Source: Nocardia mikamii NBRC 108933 (lineage in GTDB: Bacteria > Actinomycetota > Actinomycetes > Mycobacteriales > Mycobacteriaceae). From it: a stretch of 64,000 bases of DNA. Under the pieces are notes generated by a model, which saw only the letters and a list, made by a program, of their open reading frames with translations, made no database searches and was not told the DNA's origin. Numbering within the stretch: the stretch's first letter is position 1; the number at the start of each line of letters is the position of its first letter. Where the stretch lies: contig NZ_BDCM01000003.1 of the NCBI RefSeq assembly GCF_001613505.1, positions 372,001 through 436,000 on the forward strand. The letters run 5' to 3'. This document shows, piece by piece, positions 1 to 7,945 of this stretch. Both the position numbers and the translations under genes were made by a program.

Positions 1-1354
1 CCACCGCGCACACCACCTCACCCCAGGTGTCGTCGCGGACGCCGATCGCGGCGGCCTCGGCGACCTGCGGATTCCGGTACAGCGCCTGTTCGACCGTCAG
101 CGACGCGACATTCTCACCGCCGCTGATGATCAGATCCTTCTTCCGGTCGACGATGTAGACGAAGCCCTCCTCGTCCTGGCGGACCATATCGCCGGTGCGG
201 AACCAGCCGTCGGTGAACGACTCCGCGGTGGCCCGGGGATCGTTCCAGTAGCCGACGGTCACCTGATCCGCGCGCACCACCATCTCGCCGATCTGCCCCC
301 GCGCGACATCGGCGAAATCCTCGTCGACGATGCGAACATCGGCCAGCCGCATGGGTTTTCCCGCCGAGGCGAGCAGATGGGTCTCCCCGCGCGCCGCACG
401 CCGGTGGGCCTCCTCGTCCAGATGCAGGATGTTGCCGGCGAGTTCGGTCATCCCCATGCCCTGGTAGAAATCGCAGCCGAACCGCTCCAGTCCCGCCCGC
501 AGCACCGCGGACGGAATGGCGGAGGAGCCGTAGCCGATCGCCCGCAGCGTCTTCAGCGAATGCCGCTCCAACGCCGGATCCTGCAGCAGGAAGTTGATCA
601 TCGTCGGCGCCAGGCCGGTCTGGGTCACCTGCCATTCGTCGACCAGCCGCAGGAACGTCGCGTTGTCGTAGGCGCGCAGGATGCCCACGGTGGCGCCGAT
701 CAGATGATTGACCAGCACCACGTAGCCGCCGACGTGGCACAGCGGGAAGCAGAACAGGAATACCGTCTCCTCCGCGACGGTCCACTGCAGGGCCGAAGAG
801 GTGACGCCCGCAAGCAGATTGCGATGCGAGACCATGACGCCCTTCGGCGCGCCGGTCGTCCCGCTGGTGTAGACCAGCCACGCCACATCGTCGGGATCGG
901 GACGGTAAGCAGGCGCCGCGGCCGAGGCCGTGCCGACGAACTCGTCCCATCCGAGCATGCCCGGTGCGGCGCCGATCGACACCACCGTGGTCACCGACGA
1001 AATCCGGTCGCGGATGCGGTCCACCAGGTCGGCGAATTCCGCGGCCACGATCAGCACCCGAGCACCGGAATGCTCGATCAGGCCGACGATCTGGTCCTCG
1101 TGCAACCGGAAGTTGAGGATCGTCAACGCCATTCCCGCCATCGGGACGCCGTAGTAGCACTCCAGATACTGCGGGCAGTTCGCCGACAGTATCGCCACCC
1201 GGTCGCCCGGCTCGGCCACGCCGAGCAGCGCATTCGCCAGGCGGCGGCAGCCGTCGCGCAATTGCCGGTAATCGATCACGTCCTGCTCGAAGCGCACCGC
1301 GATCCGGTCGGGGTGCTTGCGCGCCCCGTATTCGACGATGTCACCGATCAGCAT
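1..1354 (-). CDS. Acyl-CoA synthetase (FadD family), 3' end outside the window
   Basis: AMP-forming ligase that would activate a carboxylic acid to its CoA thioester through an acyl-adenylate. The frame is open from an ATG at 1354 to the left edge (451 codons visible), so the last 40-60 residues are missing. Visible signatures are the P-loop YTSGTTGAPKG, the adenylate-binding YQGMGMTE, the hinge segment GWFRTGDM with DRKKDLIISGGENV, and the C-terminal start WGEVVCAV. It lies 48 bp downstream of the cyclase-family gene on the same strand and is probably co-transcribed. The substrate is unknown. It is a different paralogue from FadD3 at 9370, and no KstR or KstR2 box was found in front of this operon. 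Confidence 0.9.
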   Translation of the reverse strand, partial: MLIGDIVEYGARKHPDRIAVRFEQDVIDYRQLRDGCRRLANALLGVAEPGDRVAILSANCPQYLECYYGVPMAGMALTILNFRLHEDQIVGLIEHSGARVLIVAAEFADLVDRIRDRISSVTTVVSIGAAPGMLGWDEFVGTASAAAPAYRPDPDDVAWLVYTSGTTGAPKGVMVSHRNLLAGVTSSALQWTVAEETVFLFCFPLCHVGGYVVLVNHLIGATVGILRAYDNATFLRLVDEWQVTQTGLAPTMINFLLQDPALERHSLKTLRAIGYGSSAIPSAVLRAGLERFGCDFYQGMGMTELAGNILHLDEEAHRRAARGETHLLASAGKPMRLADVRIVDEDFADVARGQIGEMVVRADQVTVGYWNDPRATAESFTDGWFRTGDMVRQDEEGFVYIVDRKKDLIISGGENVASLTVEQALYRNPQVAEAAAIGVRDDTWGEVVCAV

Positions 1355-1402
1355 CTGTACGAACTCCTTGCCGATTCGAAATCCATGGCAGGTGCGCCCT
1401 TC

Positions 1403-2362
1403 TCACCGGATCGCGAGCGGGTTGATCGGTGAGCCGACGCCGCGCGTGAACTGCAGGGGCGGCCCGGCGTAGAAGAAGTCCCAGCGCCCGTCACCCGCGC
1501 AGGCCTGCGCCAGATCCTCGAAGTCGAGCATTTCCGCGAGGGTCAGGCCCATATCGCGGATGAGCACCATATGCAGTTCGAACGCGGTTCCGGGATGTTC
1601 GCCGGGCATGACCTCGACCGCCCAGTTGTCGGAGCCGACGACGGCGACGTCCTTGTCGCGCAGCCAGGTCGCGCACGCCAGGCTCAGACCCGGCTCACCG
1701 GCCATGAAGCCCTGCGGGTCACCGTCGGTGAGGAATTTCTTGCGCCAGCCCGTGCGGATCAACAGGATGTCACCGGCGCCGACGTCCACGCCCTGCGCGG
1801 CCGCGACGGCGTCGAGTTCGTCGGGACCGATCGCGGTTCCCGCCTCGAGCCAGTCCACGCCGCGATGGCGAGCCACGTCCAGCAGGACGCCGCGCCCGGC
1901 GATACCACCGGACTGGGTGTGGATGCCGCATTTGGCGGCGCCCTTGACCGTCACTCCGGAGCCGGGGTGGCCGTTGTACAGCTCGTCGTCGTAGTGCACG
2001 TGCGCCAGTGAGTCGTACTGGGAACCGGCCTGCAATGGCATGAAGACGAAATCGTCGGCCCATTTGAAACCGCCGGGAAGCACCTGTTCCTGGCCGTTCT
2101 CCGACATCAACCGGATCGGATTGATGCGCGCGCCGCCGGGCTGCGGGCCGTCACCGTCGAGCGGAATGCCGAGTTTGAAGGTCTCACCGGTGCGAATCAG
2201 CGCCGCGGCGGCCACGACCCGCTCCGGCGTGATCAGATTCGTGGTTCCGCGCTCGTCGTCGGTCCCCCACCGACCCCAATTGCTGACCTTCCGGCCCAGA
2301 GCGCGCATATCGGGAACTTCAGGCACCGTTGCCTCCTGAACTGTTTGTGACGTGACAGTCAT
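1403..2362 (-). CDS. Cyclase-family protein (kynurenine formamidase-like fold)
   Basis: 319-residue member of the putative cyclase family (PF04199), metal-dependent hydrolases related to kynurenine formamidase. The usual metal motif HxGTHxDxPxH appears in divergent form as AGSQYDSLAHVHY near residue 115: Asp and the last His remain but the first His is absent, as in the plant and actinobacterial sub-branch of the family. The ATG at 2362 is preceded by a weak GAAG; a TTG 18 bp upstream (2380) is an alternative start. It is followed by fadD, so the pair may open and CoA-activate a cyclic or amide substrate (inference). The substrate is not known. Confidence 0.8.
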   Translation of the reverse strand: MTVTSQTVQEATVPEVPDMRALGRKVSNWGRWGTDDERGTTNLITPERVVAAAALIRTGETFKLGIPLDGDGPQPGGARINPIRLMSENGQEQVLPGGFKWADDFVFMPLQAGSQYDSLAHVHYDDELYNGHPGSGVTVKGAAKCGIHTQSGGIAGRGVLLDVARHRGVDWLEAGTAIGPDELDAVAAAQGVDVGAGDILLIRTGWRKKFLTDGDPQGFMAGEPGLSLACATWLRDKDVAVVGSDNWAVEVMPGEHPGTAFELHMVLIRDMGLTLAEMLDFEDLAQACAGDGRWDFFYAGPPLQFTRGVGSPINPLAIR

Positions 2363-2853
2363 GTCAACTTCGTGCCGCAAGTGTGTCCGACAGCACTTTC
2401 GGTGTCAATAGGCGAATGTCAGGTTCGGGCCGATCGCAGCCCGGGGCAGCCGCCGGACCAGGCGGGACGGCGCTGCCGCGAACCGTGCGGGCGGATCGGA
2501 TGCCGCGGGATGCGATAGCTCGCGGCTATGCGGGAAACATGCTTACGCGTGGACGTTCGACCATTCGAGACGGATCAGTTTCACTTCAGGCGCATGACCA
2601 GACAATCGGATGGGCGGCGATAGAATTTGCTAGTGGCGTCCGAGAAACTCTGCACTGCAACGTATTTCACGGTTAAGTCGCGGCGCACCGGTCTAGCCGC
2701 AGGATTCGCGACGTGAACACCCCTATTTGGCAGCGGTCGATTTCCGAAACCGCACAGTTGATTTCTGCCGTATTGACGTGCGAGGGTGATTGGGTTCACA
2801 CTACCAACGAGTAACCGGACGAAGGTGTCCGGTTTGGGTAGAAGGGGACTCTG
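2363..2853. other. Intergenic region with divergent promoters
   Basis: 491 bp with lower GC than its neighbours, between the divergent cyclase/fadD operon and the secreted lipase gene. A possible lipase promoter is TTGACG (2773-2778), an 18-nt spacer and CACACT (2797-2802), about 50 bp before the lipase start. Open frames here (for example 2383-2676) have no recognisable domain and no good ribosome site, and I treat them as non-coding. No steroid-regulator operator was found. Confidence 0.5.
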
Positions 2854-4170
2854 GTGAAACGAGGACGCGCAGTCCTTCGGATCGCGACCGCCGTCGCGGC
2901 CATCTCATTGCTCGTCGGCTCCGCGACCGGCCTCGCACCGAGTGCGGATGCGGCATCCGATTCGTTCTACGAGTACACGGGCACGGCGCCGCTGTCCGCG
3001 ATCGCACCGGGAACCGTGTTGCAGACACGCACGATGCCGTACCACTTCGCCGGCATCCCGACGCCGGTCACGGCGGTGCAGTTGCAGTACCGCACGACCG
3101 ACGCCCAGCAGCGGCCGGCCGTGAACGTCACCTCCGTACTCCTGCCGCCGACCGGCGTCGATCCCATGAAAGCCGTTGCCTACCAGTCGTTCTACGATTC
3201 GCTGAACCCCGAGGACGGGCCCTCGCGGTCGATCGCGGGGACCGTGTCGTTCGGCGGCGCGGTGAACAATGTGGAAGGGGAGCTGATCGCGCCACTGCTG
3301 GCGCAGGGCTACACGATCATCGTCGCCGACACCGAGGGCCAGGCGGCCGATTTCGCCGCGGGTCCCGAGTACGGGATGAACACCCTGGACTCCATCCGTG
3401 CGGCCACCCACTCGGCGCAGACCGGGCTGAGCGAGCAGACCCGCGTCGCGCTGTTCGGATATTCCGGCGGGGCGATCGCCACGAACTGGGCCGCGGCACT
3501 GGCGCCGGTCTACGCCCCGGATGTCGACCGGCAGCTGGTCGGGGCGGCGGAGGGTGGCGTTCTGGTCAACCCCGCGCGCAACCTGCGCTACATCGACGGC
3601 AGCTTCGGCTGGGCCGGGGTGGCGGCGATGGCGGTGATCGGCATCGGCCGCTCCTACGACATCGACTTCTCCCCCTATATGAGCCCGTTCGGCGCCGAGA
3701 TCCTGAACAGGATGCAGTATGCGTCCATCGCCAATGTGCTGTTCCAGTACCCGGGTCTGACCTGGGCGCAGATGGTGAAGCCCGAGTACGCCGATCCCAA
3801 CAGCGTGGCGCCGTTCATCGAGGCGGTGCGCAAGGTCGACCTCGGACTGGCACCCACGCCGACGATTCCGATGCTCATCGGACAGGGCGCGAACGGCGTG
3901 CTGGAAGGGACCGACAACGGGAAGCCGGTGTCCGGGCCCGGTGACGGCGTGATGGTCGCCGGCGATGTCCGCAGCCTGGCCCGGCAGTATTGCGATACCG
4001 GGAACTCCTCGATCCTGTATCGGCAGTACGACCTGCTCAGCCACACCCCGTCGACCATCGCGTGGCTGCCGGAGGCACTGCTGTGGCTCGACGACCGCTT
4101 CGCGGGCCGGCCGGCCCCGACCAACTGCGGCGCGATCGCTCCGGGCAATTCGCTGGACCCGGTGATCTGA
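2854..4170 (+). CDS. Secreted lipase-family alpha/beta hydrolase
   Basis: 438-residue exported hydrolase of the secretory lipase family (LIP, PF03583; mycobacterial and nocardial inhA/lipA-like lipases). The N-terminus has a basic start, a hydrophobic run and a signal-peptidase site near PSADA-AS (about residue 33). The nucleophile elbow GYSGG puts the catalytic serine at residue 204; later residues GQGANGVLEGTDNG and a C-terminal segment with His in LLSHTPS would carry the acid and base. Two late cysteines (ARQYCDTG, TNCGAI) could form a disulfide. The GTG start has GAAGGGGA just upstream. It stands alone and ends before a strong hairpin. The probable substrate is triacylglycerol or another ester outside the cell. 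Confidence 0.85.
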   Translation: MKRGRAVLRIATAVAAISLLVGSATGLAPSADAASDSFYEYTGTAPLSAIAPGTVLQTRTMPYHFAGIPTPVTAVQLQYRTTDAQQRPAVNVTSVLLPPTGVDPMKAVAYQSFYDSLNPEDGPSRSIAGTVSFGGAVNNVEGELIAPLLAQGYTIIVADTEGQAADFAAGPEYGMNTLDSIRAATHSAQTGLSEQTRVALFGYSGGAIATNWAAALAPVYAPDVDRQLVGAAEGGVLVNPARNLRYIDGSFGWAGVAAMAVIGIGRSYDIDFSPYMSPFGAEILNRMQYASIANVLFQYPGLTWAQMVKPEYADPNSVAPFIEAVRKVDLGLAPTPTIPMLIGQGANGVLEGTDNGKPVSGPGDGVMVAGDVRSLARQYCDTGNSSILYRQYDLLSHTPSTIAWLPEALLWLDDRFAGRPAPTNCGAIAPGNSLDPVI

Positions 4171-4191
4171 GTCCGGACGGACCTATGCGAG

Positions 4192-4216
4192 GAGGCCCCG
4201 CCGGGTGCGGGGCCTC
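4192..4216. terminator. Hairpin between lipase and fadA6
   Basis: Perfect 9-bp stem GAGGCCCCG / CGGGGCCTC with a 7-nt loop, between two convergent genes. There is no long T-tract, so it could act in both directions. Confidence 0.65.
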
Positions 4217-4258
4217 TGCCGTTTCACCGGACCGGTTTCGCCGGAAAGGCGAAGCGCC

Positions 4259-5446
4259 TCAGGAGATTCGCTCGATGATGGTGACGTTGGCCGTGCCGCC
4301 GCCCTCGCAGATGGTGAGCAGGCCGTAGCGGCCGTTCACGCGCTCGAGCTCGTTGAGCAGGGTGGCGAACAGCTTCGCGCCGGTGGCGCCGAGCGGATGT
4401 CCCAGCGCGATCGCGCCGCCGTGCACGTTCACCTTGTCGGGGTTCGCGCCGGTCTCCTTCAGCCAGGCCAGCACCACCGAGGCGAAGGCCTCGTTGATCT
4501 CGACGACGTCGATATCGTCGATGGTCAGCCCGGTCTGCTCCAACGCCCACTTGGTCGCCGGGATCGGCGCGGTGAGCATGTAGATCGGGTCGGCGCCGCG
4601 GGCGCTGACGTGATGGATGCGGGCGCGCGGCTTCAGGCCGTATTCGGCGACGGCCCAGTCGGAGGCCAGCAGGGTGGCGCTGGCGCCGTCGGAGATCTGG
4701 CTGGCGACCGCGGCGGTCAGGCGGCTGCCCTCGCTGAGCGGCTTGAGTCCCGCCATCTTCTCCAGGCTGGTCTCGCGCGGGCCCTCGTCGATCCAGAAAT
4801 CGCCGACCGGCACGATCTCGCGATCGAAGGAGCCCTCGGCGATGGCCTTGCGGGCGCGTTCATGGCTGCGCAGTGCCCAGCGCTCCATATCTTCCCGGCT
4901 GATGTCCCACTTCTCGGCGATCAGCTGCGCACCGTTGAACTGCGAGACCTCACCGGTGCCGTAGCGGTGGTCCCAGCCCTTGGCGCCGACGAACGGCGAG
5001 TCGAAACCGTATTCCTTACCGGCCAGCATGGCGGCCGAGATCGGAATGGCGCTCATGTTCTGCACGCCGCCGGCGACGATCACCTCGGCGGTGCCGCTCA
5101 TGATGGCCTGGGCGCCGAAATTGATCGCCTGCTGACTGGACCCACACTGGCGGTCCACCGTGACGCCGGGGACCTCTTCCGGATATCCGGCCGCCAGCCA
5201 CGCCGTACGGGCGATATTGCCGGCCTGCGGGCCGATGGCGTCGACACAGCCGAAGATCACATCGTCGACATTGCCGGGGTCGATGGCGTTGCGGCCCAGC
5301 AATCCCCGCAGTGCCGCCGCGCCGAGATCGGCGGGATGCACACCGGCCAGCGCACCGCCGCGCTTACCGATCGGCGTCCGTACGGCATCGATGACGTAGG
5401 CCTCGCGCACCGGTGCGTACCGGCGGCGATCGGACGGTGTGGACAT
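4259..5446 (-). CDS. fadA6: Steroid thiolase FadA6
   Basis: 395-residue thiolase. The nucleophilic Cys101 lies in VDRQCGSSQQA, His350 in GHPLGATG and the second cysteine Cys380 in CEGGGTAN, so all thiolase I/II catalytic positions are present. Its place directly after kstR2 copies M. tuberculosis Rv3556c (fadA6), the thiolase of the KstR2 regulon needed for the last thiolysis steps of steroid rings C and D. It starts 9 bp after the kstR2 stop and is likely read from the kstR2 operator-promoter. It ends convergently to the lipase gene. The assignment to FadA6 rests on synteny plus family; the generic name would be acetyl-CoA acetyltransferase. Confidence 0.9.
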   Translation of the reverse strand: MSTPSDRRRYAPVREAYVIDAVRTPIGKRGGALAGVHPADLGAAALRGLLGRNAIDPGNVDDVIFGCVDAIGPQAGNIARTAWLAAGYPEEVPGVTVDRQCGSSQQAINFGAQAIMSGTAEVIVAGGVQNMSAIPISAAMLAGKEYGFDSPFVGAKGWDHRYGTGEVSQFNGAQLIAEKWDISREDMERWALRSHERARKAIAEGSFDREIVPVGDFWIDEGPRETSLEKMAGLKPLSEGSRLTAAVASQISDGASATLLASDWAVAEYGLKPRARIHHVSARGADPIYMLTAPIPATKWALEQTGLTIDDIDVVEINEAFASVVLAWLKETGANPDKVNVHGGAIALGHPLGATGAKLFATLLNELERVNGRYGLLTICEGGGTANVTIIERIS

Positions 5447-5455
5447 GTAACGCTC

Positions 5456-6118
5456 CTATTCGGATGTGCCGGATTCGGCGCCGGACTGCGATGCTCCGGA
5501 ATGGACTGCGCCGGAACGGTTCTCGGGGTTTGTCAGCCCATCGAGCACGATGGTCAGATACTGCTTGGCGAGGGTGTCCGCGGTGATGCGGCCGCCGGGC
5601 TGATACCAGCGCACCGCCACCCAGACGGTGTCGCGCAGGAAGCGGAAGGCGAGTTCGACGTCGAGTTCGGGACGGAAGCTGCCGTCGCGCACGCCCTCGG
5701 TGAGCACATTGCGCCACAGCTCCCGGAATTCCCGGTTGTATTCCGCGATGTAATCGAAACGCGGTGTGTCACTGAGCCTTTTGGCCTCGGCCTGATAGAT
5801 CGCGACCGCCGAATGCCAGCGGTCGAACGATTCACAGGACGCGATGACCAGCGCCTCGAGGGTGGCTCGCGGCGAGAGGTTGGAGGCGACGATCTCGCGG
5901 TAGCGGCCGAACAGATCGTCGAGGAAGCCGCGCAGGATCTCGTCCACCATCGCCTCTTTCGAGTCGAAGTGGTGATAGAGACTGCCGGATAGAATCCCCG
6001 CCGCATCGGCGATATCGCGGACCGTGGTCGCACGCAGGCCGCGCTCGGCGAACAGGCCGGCGGCCAGGCCGAGCAACTCGTTGCGGCGTGCGGATTTGGA
6101 GGCCTCGGATGCGGTCAC
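5456..6118 (-). CDS. kstR2: TetR-family repressor KstR2 of ring C/D steroid catabolism
   Basis: TetR regulator whose N-terminal helix-turn-helix (FAERGLRATTVRDIADAAG, then LSGSLYHHFDSKEAMVDE) and C-terminal half (RDTVWVAVRWYQPGG) closely follow M. tuberculosis KstR2 (Rv3557c), which is released from DNA by HIP-CoA. I chose the GTG at 6118 (220 aa). An in-frame ATG at 6154 would place the KstR2 operator inside the gene, and a -10-like TATTAT (6125-6130) lies 6 bp upstream of the GTG, which suggests a leaderless message. The C-terminal tail (after residue 195, Ser/Gly/Ala-rich) extends beyond the mycobacterial protein. It represses itself and fadA6, and the fadE30/fadD3 promoters. Confidence 0.93.
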   Translation of the reverse strand: MTASEASKSARRNELLGLAAGLFAERGLRATTVRDIADAAGILSGSLYHHFDSKEAMVDEILRGFLDDLFGRYREIVASNLSPRATLEALVIASCESFDRWHSAVAIYQAEAKRLSDTPRFDYIAEYNREFRELWRNVLTEGVRDGSFRPELDVELAFRFLRDTVWVAVRWYQPGGRITADTLAKQYLTIVLDGLTNPENRSGAVHSGASQSGAESGTSE

Positions 6119-6124
6119 TCGGCC

Positions 6125-6150
6125 ATAATACAACCAAGCATTTGCTTGGT
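6125..6150 (-). promoter_or_regulatory. kstR2 promoter with KstR2 operator
   Basis: Palindrome ACCAAGCATTTGCTTGGT (6133-6150; 8-bp arms around TT) overlaps the region just upstream of the -10-like TATTAT (6125-6130). It matches the published KstR2 consensus AnCAAGnnCTTGnT with one mismatch in either orientation. Autoregulation is the expected role. Confidence 0.85.
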
Positions 6151-6163
6151 CCATGGTGGTGGC

Positions 6164-6907
6164 TCACCGAATGGAATAACGCAGCGGCGAGGACATCGAC
6201 AGATCGGCGAGCAACCGATCGCAGATCTCCGACGAAGGGATTCCGGCCCGTTTCATCCGTGCCACCAGCGCGAGCCGCCGCTCACAGCTGTCCCATTCCA
6301 CGAGCAGCGGCCCCCGGCCGGGCCCCGCGTCCACGGTCGCCATCGCCCGCGGCGGACCACCGGGTTCCGCGACCTCGCTGAGTTTGAGCACGATGCCGCG
6401 CCGCCACGCCAGATAGGTGTCGCGATCGGCGGCGCCTTCCAGTTTGCCGGTGGCCGCGGCCAGCCCCCGATCGATGCCGTCGGCGAAGGCGAGGCGATCG
6501 AATCGGAACCGGCGGCAGCGCCGCACCACCTCCAGCAGATCGGCGCGCACCTCGCACAGCAGTGCGGTCTGCTGCCGGCGGCGTTCGCCGCCGGGATCGG
6601 ACTCCCCCGGGCCGCAGCCGGCGCCGATGCGCCGCACCCGGCGCCGGTCACGGGCCATATCCGCGCGCAGCGCGGCACGCGGATCGCGCGCCACCTCGGC
6701 CTCGTCGACCTCGTCGACCTCGTGCTCGCGCAGGATCTGCGCGGCACGCGTCGCGGTCGCGCGGGCACCGGCATGATCGAGTAATTCGGCGCCGAAGGTG
6801 AGAGCGGCGAGCACGATGCCGTCCTGCCGCCGCCGCGCGAGCACCACCTCGCGGATCAACTCGAGTTCCAGTACGTCGTTGTCTTCCTGTCGACCGTCCA
6901 GACCCAT
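6164..6907 (-). CDS. Unknown protein inside the KstR2 cluster
   Basis: 247 residues, ATG start at 6907. I do not recognise the family. The protein is soluble-looking, rich in Arg, Ala, Asp and Glu, with no signal peptide and no membrane segment. A middle stretch with many Arg and Gly (about residues 80-115) separates two helical halves; three cysteines are in CGPGES, LLCEVR and RRCRRF. High GC at third codon positions supports real coding on this strand. It sits upstream of kstR2 on the same strand, where M. tuberculosis carries a PPE gene. The kstR2 operator falls immediately before its stop region, so transcription from ipdF into kstR2 would pass through it. Function unknown. Confidence 0.6.
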   Translation of the reverse strand: MGLDGRQEDNDVLELELIREVVLARRRQDGIVLAALTFGAELLDHAGARATATRAAQILREHEVDEVDEAEVARDPRAALRADMARDRRRVRRIGAGCGPGESDPGGERRRQQTALLCEVRADLLEVVRRCRRFRFDRLAFADGIDRGLAAATGKLEGAADRDTYLAWRRGIVLKLSEVAEPGGPPRAMATVDAGPGRGPLLVEWDSCERRLALVARMKRAGIPSSEICDRLLADLSMSSPLRYSIR

Positions 6908-7007
6908 GGGTCGTGGTCCCTTCGAACTGTCGGAACCGGACGTTCTCAGGATCGCACAGCTAGGGGAGGTCGGCGCTACCCAATTCTCGCACCGAACGCA
7001 CCCGAGG

Positions 7008-7054
7008 TCTGCCTGGGGAGGCCAGCGAACCCGCCGGAGCGAAGCGGAGGCAGA
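7008..7054. repeat. Short hairpin-capable tract sharing a 15-mer with the fadE28 insertion
   Basis: TCTGCCT (7008-7014) and AGGCAGA (7048-7054) are inverted repeats enclosing GGAGCGAAGCGGAGG (7036-7050). The same 15-mer occurs, on the opposite strand, inside the insertion in fadE28 (46764-46778). It lies between ipdF and the unknown gene, with no coding call. It may be a member of a small dispersed repeat family (inference from two copies). Confidence 0.4.
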
Positions 7055-7075
7055 AGACTCAGCGGAGGCCGAAAC

Positions 7076-7870
7076 TCAAGCGCGCTGGCTGCTTACCGAG
7101 ACGACTTCGCCCGTCATGTAGGAGGTGTAGTCGCTGGCGAGCATCGCGATGGTGGCCGCGACCTCCCACGGTTCGGCGGCCCGACCGAACGCCTCGCCCG
7201 CGGCCAGGCGGTCGAGCAGTTCGGTGGAGCTCACCTTGTCCAGGAACGGGTGGCGGGCGATGCTCGGGGCGACCGCGTTGATCCGCACGCCCAGTTCCGC
7301 GGCCTCCACGGCGCTGCAGCGGGTCAATGCCATGACACCGGCCTTGGCGGCGGCGTAGTGGGCTTGGCCGTGCTGCGCCCGCCAGCCGAGCACGCTGGCG
7401 TTGTTGACGATCACGCCGCCGTGCCCGGCCGTGCGGAAGTAGTTCAGCGCGGCACGGGTGCAGCGGAAGGTGCCGTTCAGGGTGATGTCGAGGACGCGGT
7501 CCCACTGCTCGTCGGTCATGTCGACGACCGGCGTCTCACCGCCCAGGCCGGCGTTGTTGACCATGATGTCGATGCGGCCCAGCCGCTGCGCCGCGGCCCG
7601 GATCAGCTCGTCGACCTGTTCGGTACTGGTCACATCGCAGACGACCGAGGCGACCTTGCGCTGCGGGAATTCCGCGGCGAGCTCCTCCTCGGTCTGCTTC
7701 AGTCGGCGTTCGTGCCAGTCGGAGACCACCACGTCGGCGCCCTCGTCGAGCATGCGGCGCGCGGTGGCCGATCCGATACCCGTACCGGCGGCGGCGGTGA
7801 TCACGGCGACCCGGCCGGCGAGCAGCCCGTGACCGGAGACCGGCTGGGGCGGAACCGAGAGATCAGGCAC
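7076..7870 (-). CDS. ipdF: Short-chain dehydrogenase IpdF (5-OH-HIP dehydrogenase)
   Basis: 264-residue SDR. The NAD(P)-binding glycine motif TAAAGTGIG is at residues 25-33, NNAG at 105-108, the catalytic Ser159 in NNASVLG, and Tyr172/Lys176 in YAAAK. Its position between kstR2 and fadE30 equals M. tuberculosis Rv3559c (IpdF), the oxidoreductase acting on the 5-hydroxy/5-oxo group of the ring C/D intermediate HIP. The GTG start (7870) follows GGAAGGACC at good spacing. It is 75 bp downstream of fadE30 on the same strand, so it most likely belongs to the KstR2-controlled fadE30 transcript. The 3' end abuts a repeat-like tract at 7008-7054. Confidence 0.87.
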   Translation of the reverse strand: MPDLSVPPQPVSGHGLLAGRVAVITAAAGTGIGSATARRMLDEGADVVVSDWHERRLKQTEEELAAEFPQRKVASVVCDVTSTEQVDELIRAAAQRLGRIDIMVNNAGLGGETPVVDMTDEQWDRVLDITLNGTFRCTRAALNYFRTAGHGGVIVNNASVLGWRAQHGQAHYAAAKAGVMALTRCSAVEAAELGVRINAVAPSIARHPFLDKVSSTELLDRLAAGEAFGRAAEPWEVAATIAMLASDYTSYMTGEVVSVSSQRA

Positions 7871-7945
7871 TGTAGGTCCTTCCTTACGGCCGAATATCGG
7901 CTTCGGCCAATGGTTTCCGGCCTGCTGTTCGGCCGGGCGGAGTGG

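Noticed and set aside
2383..2676. 97-codon ORF in the cyclase-lipase gap
   Set aside because: No start signal and no recognisable domain; the region looks like a promoter region.
5160..5460. CRISPR-like or tandem repeat array anywhere in the window
   Set aside because: No set of regularly spaced identical repeats was found; the repeats seen are pairs or degenerate tracts.
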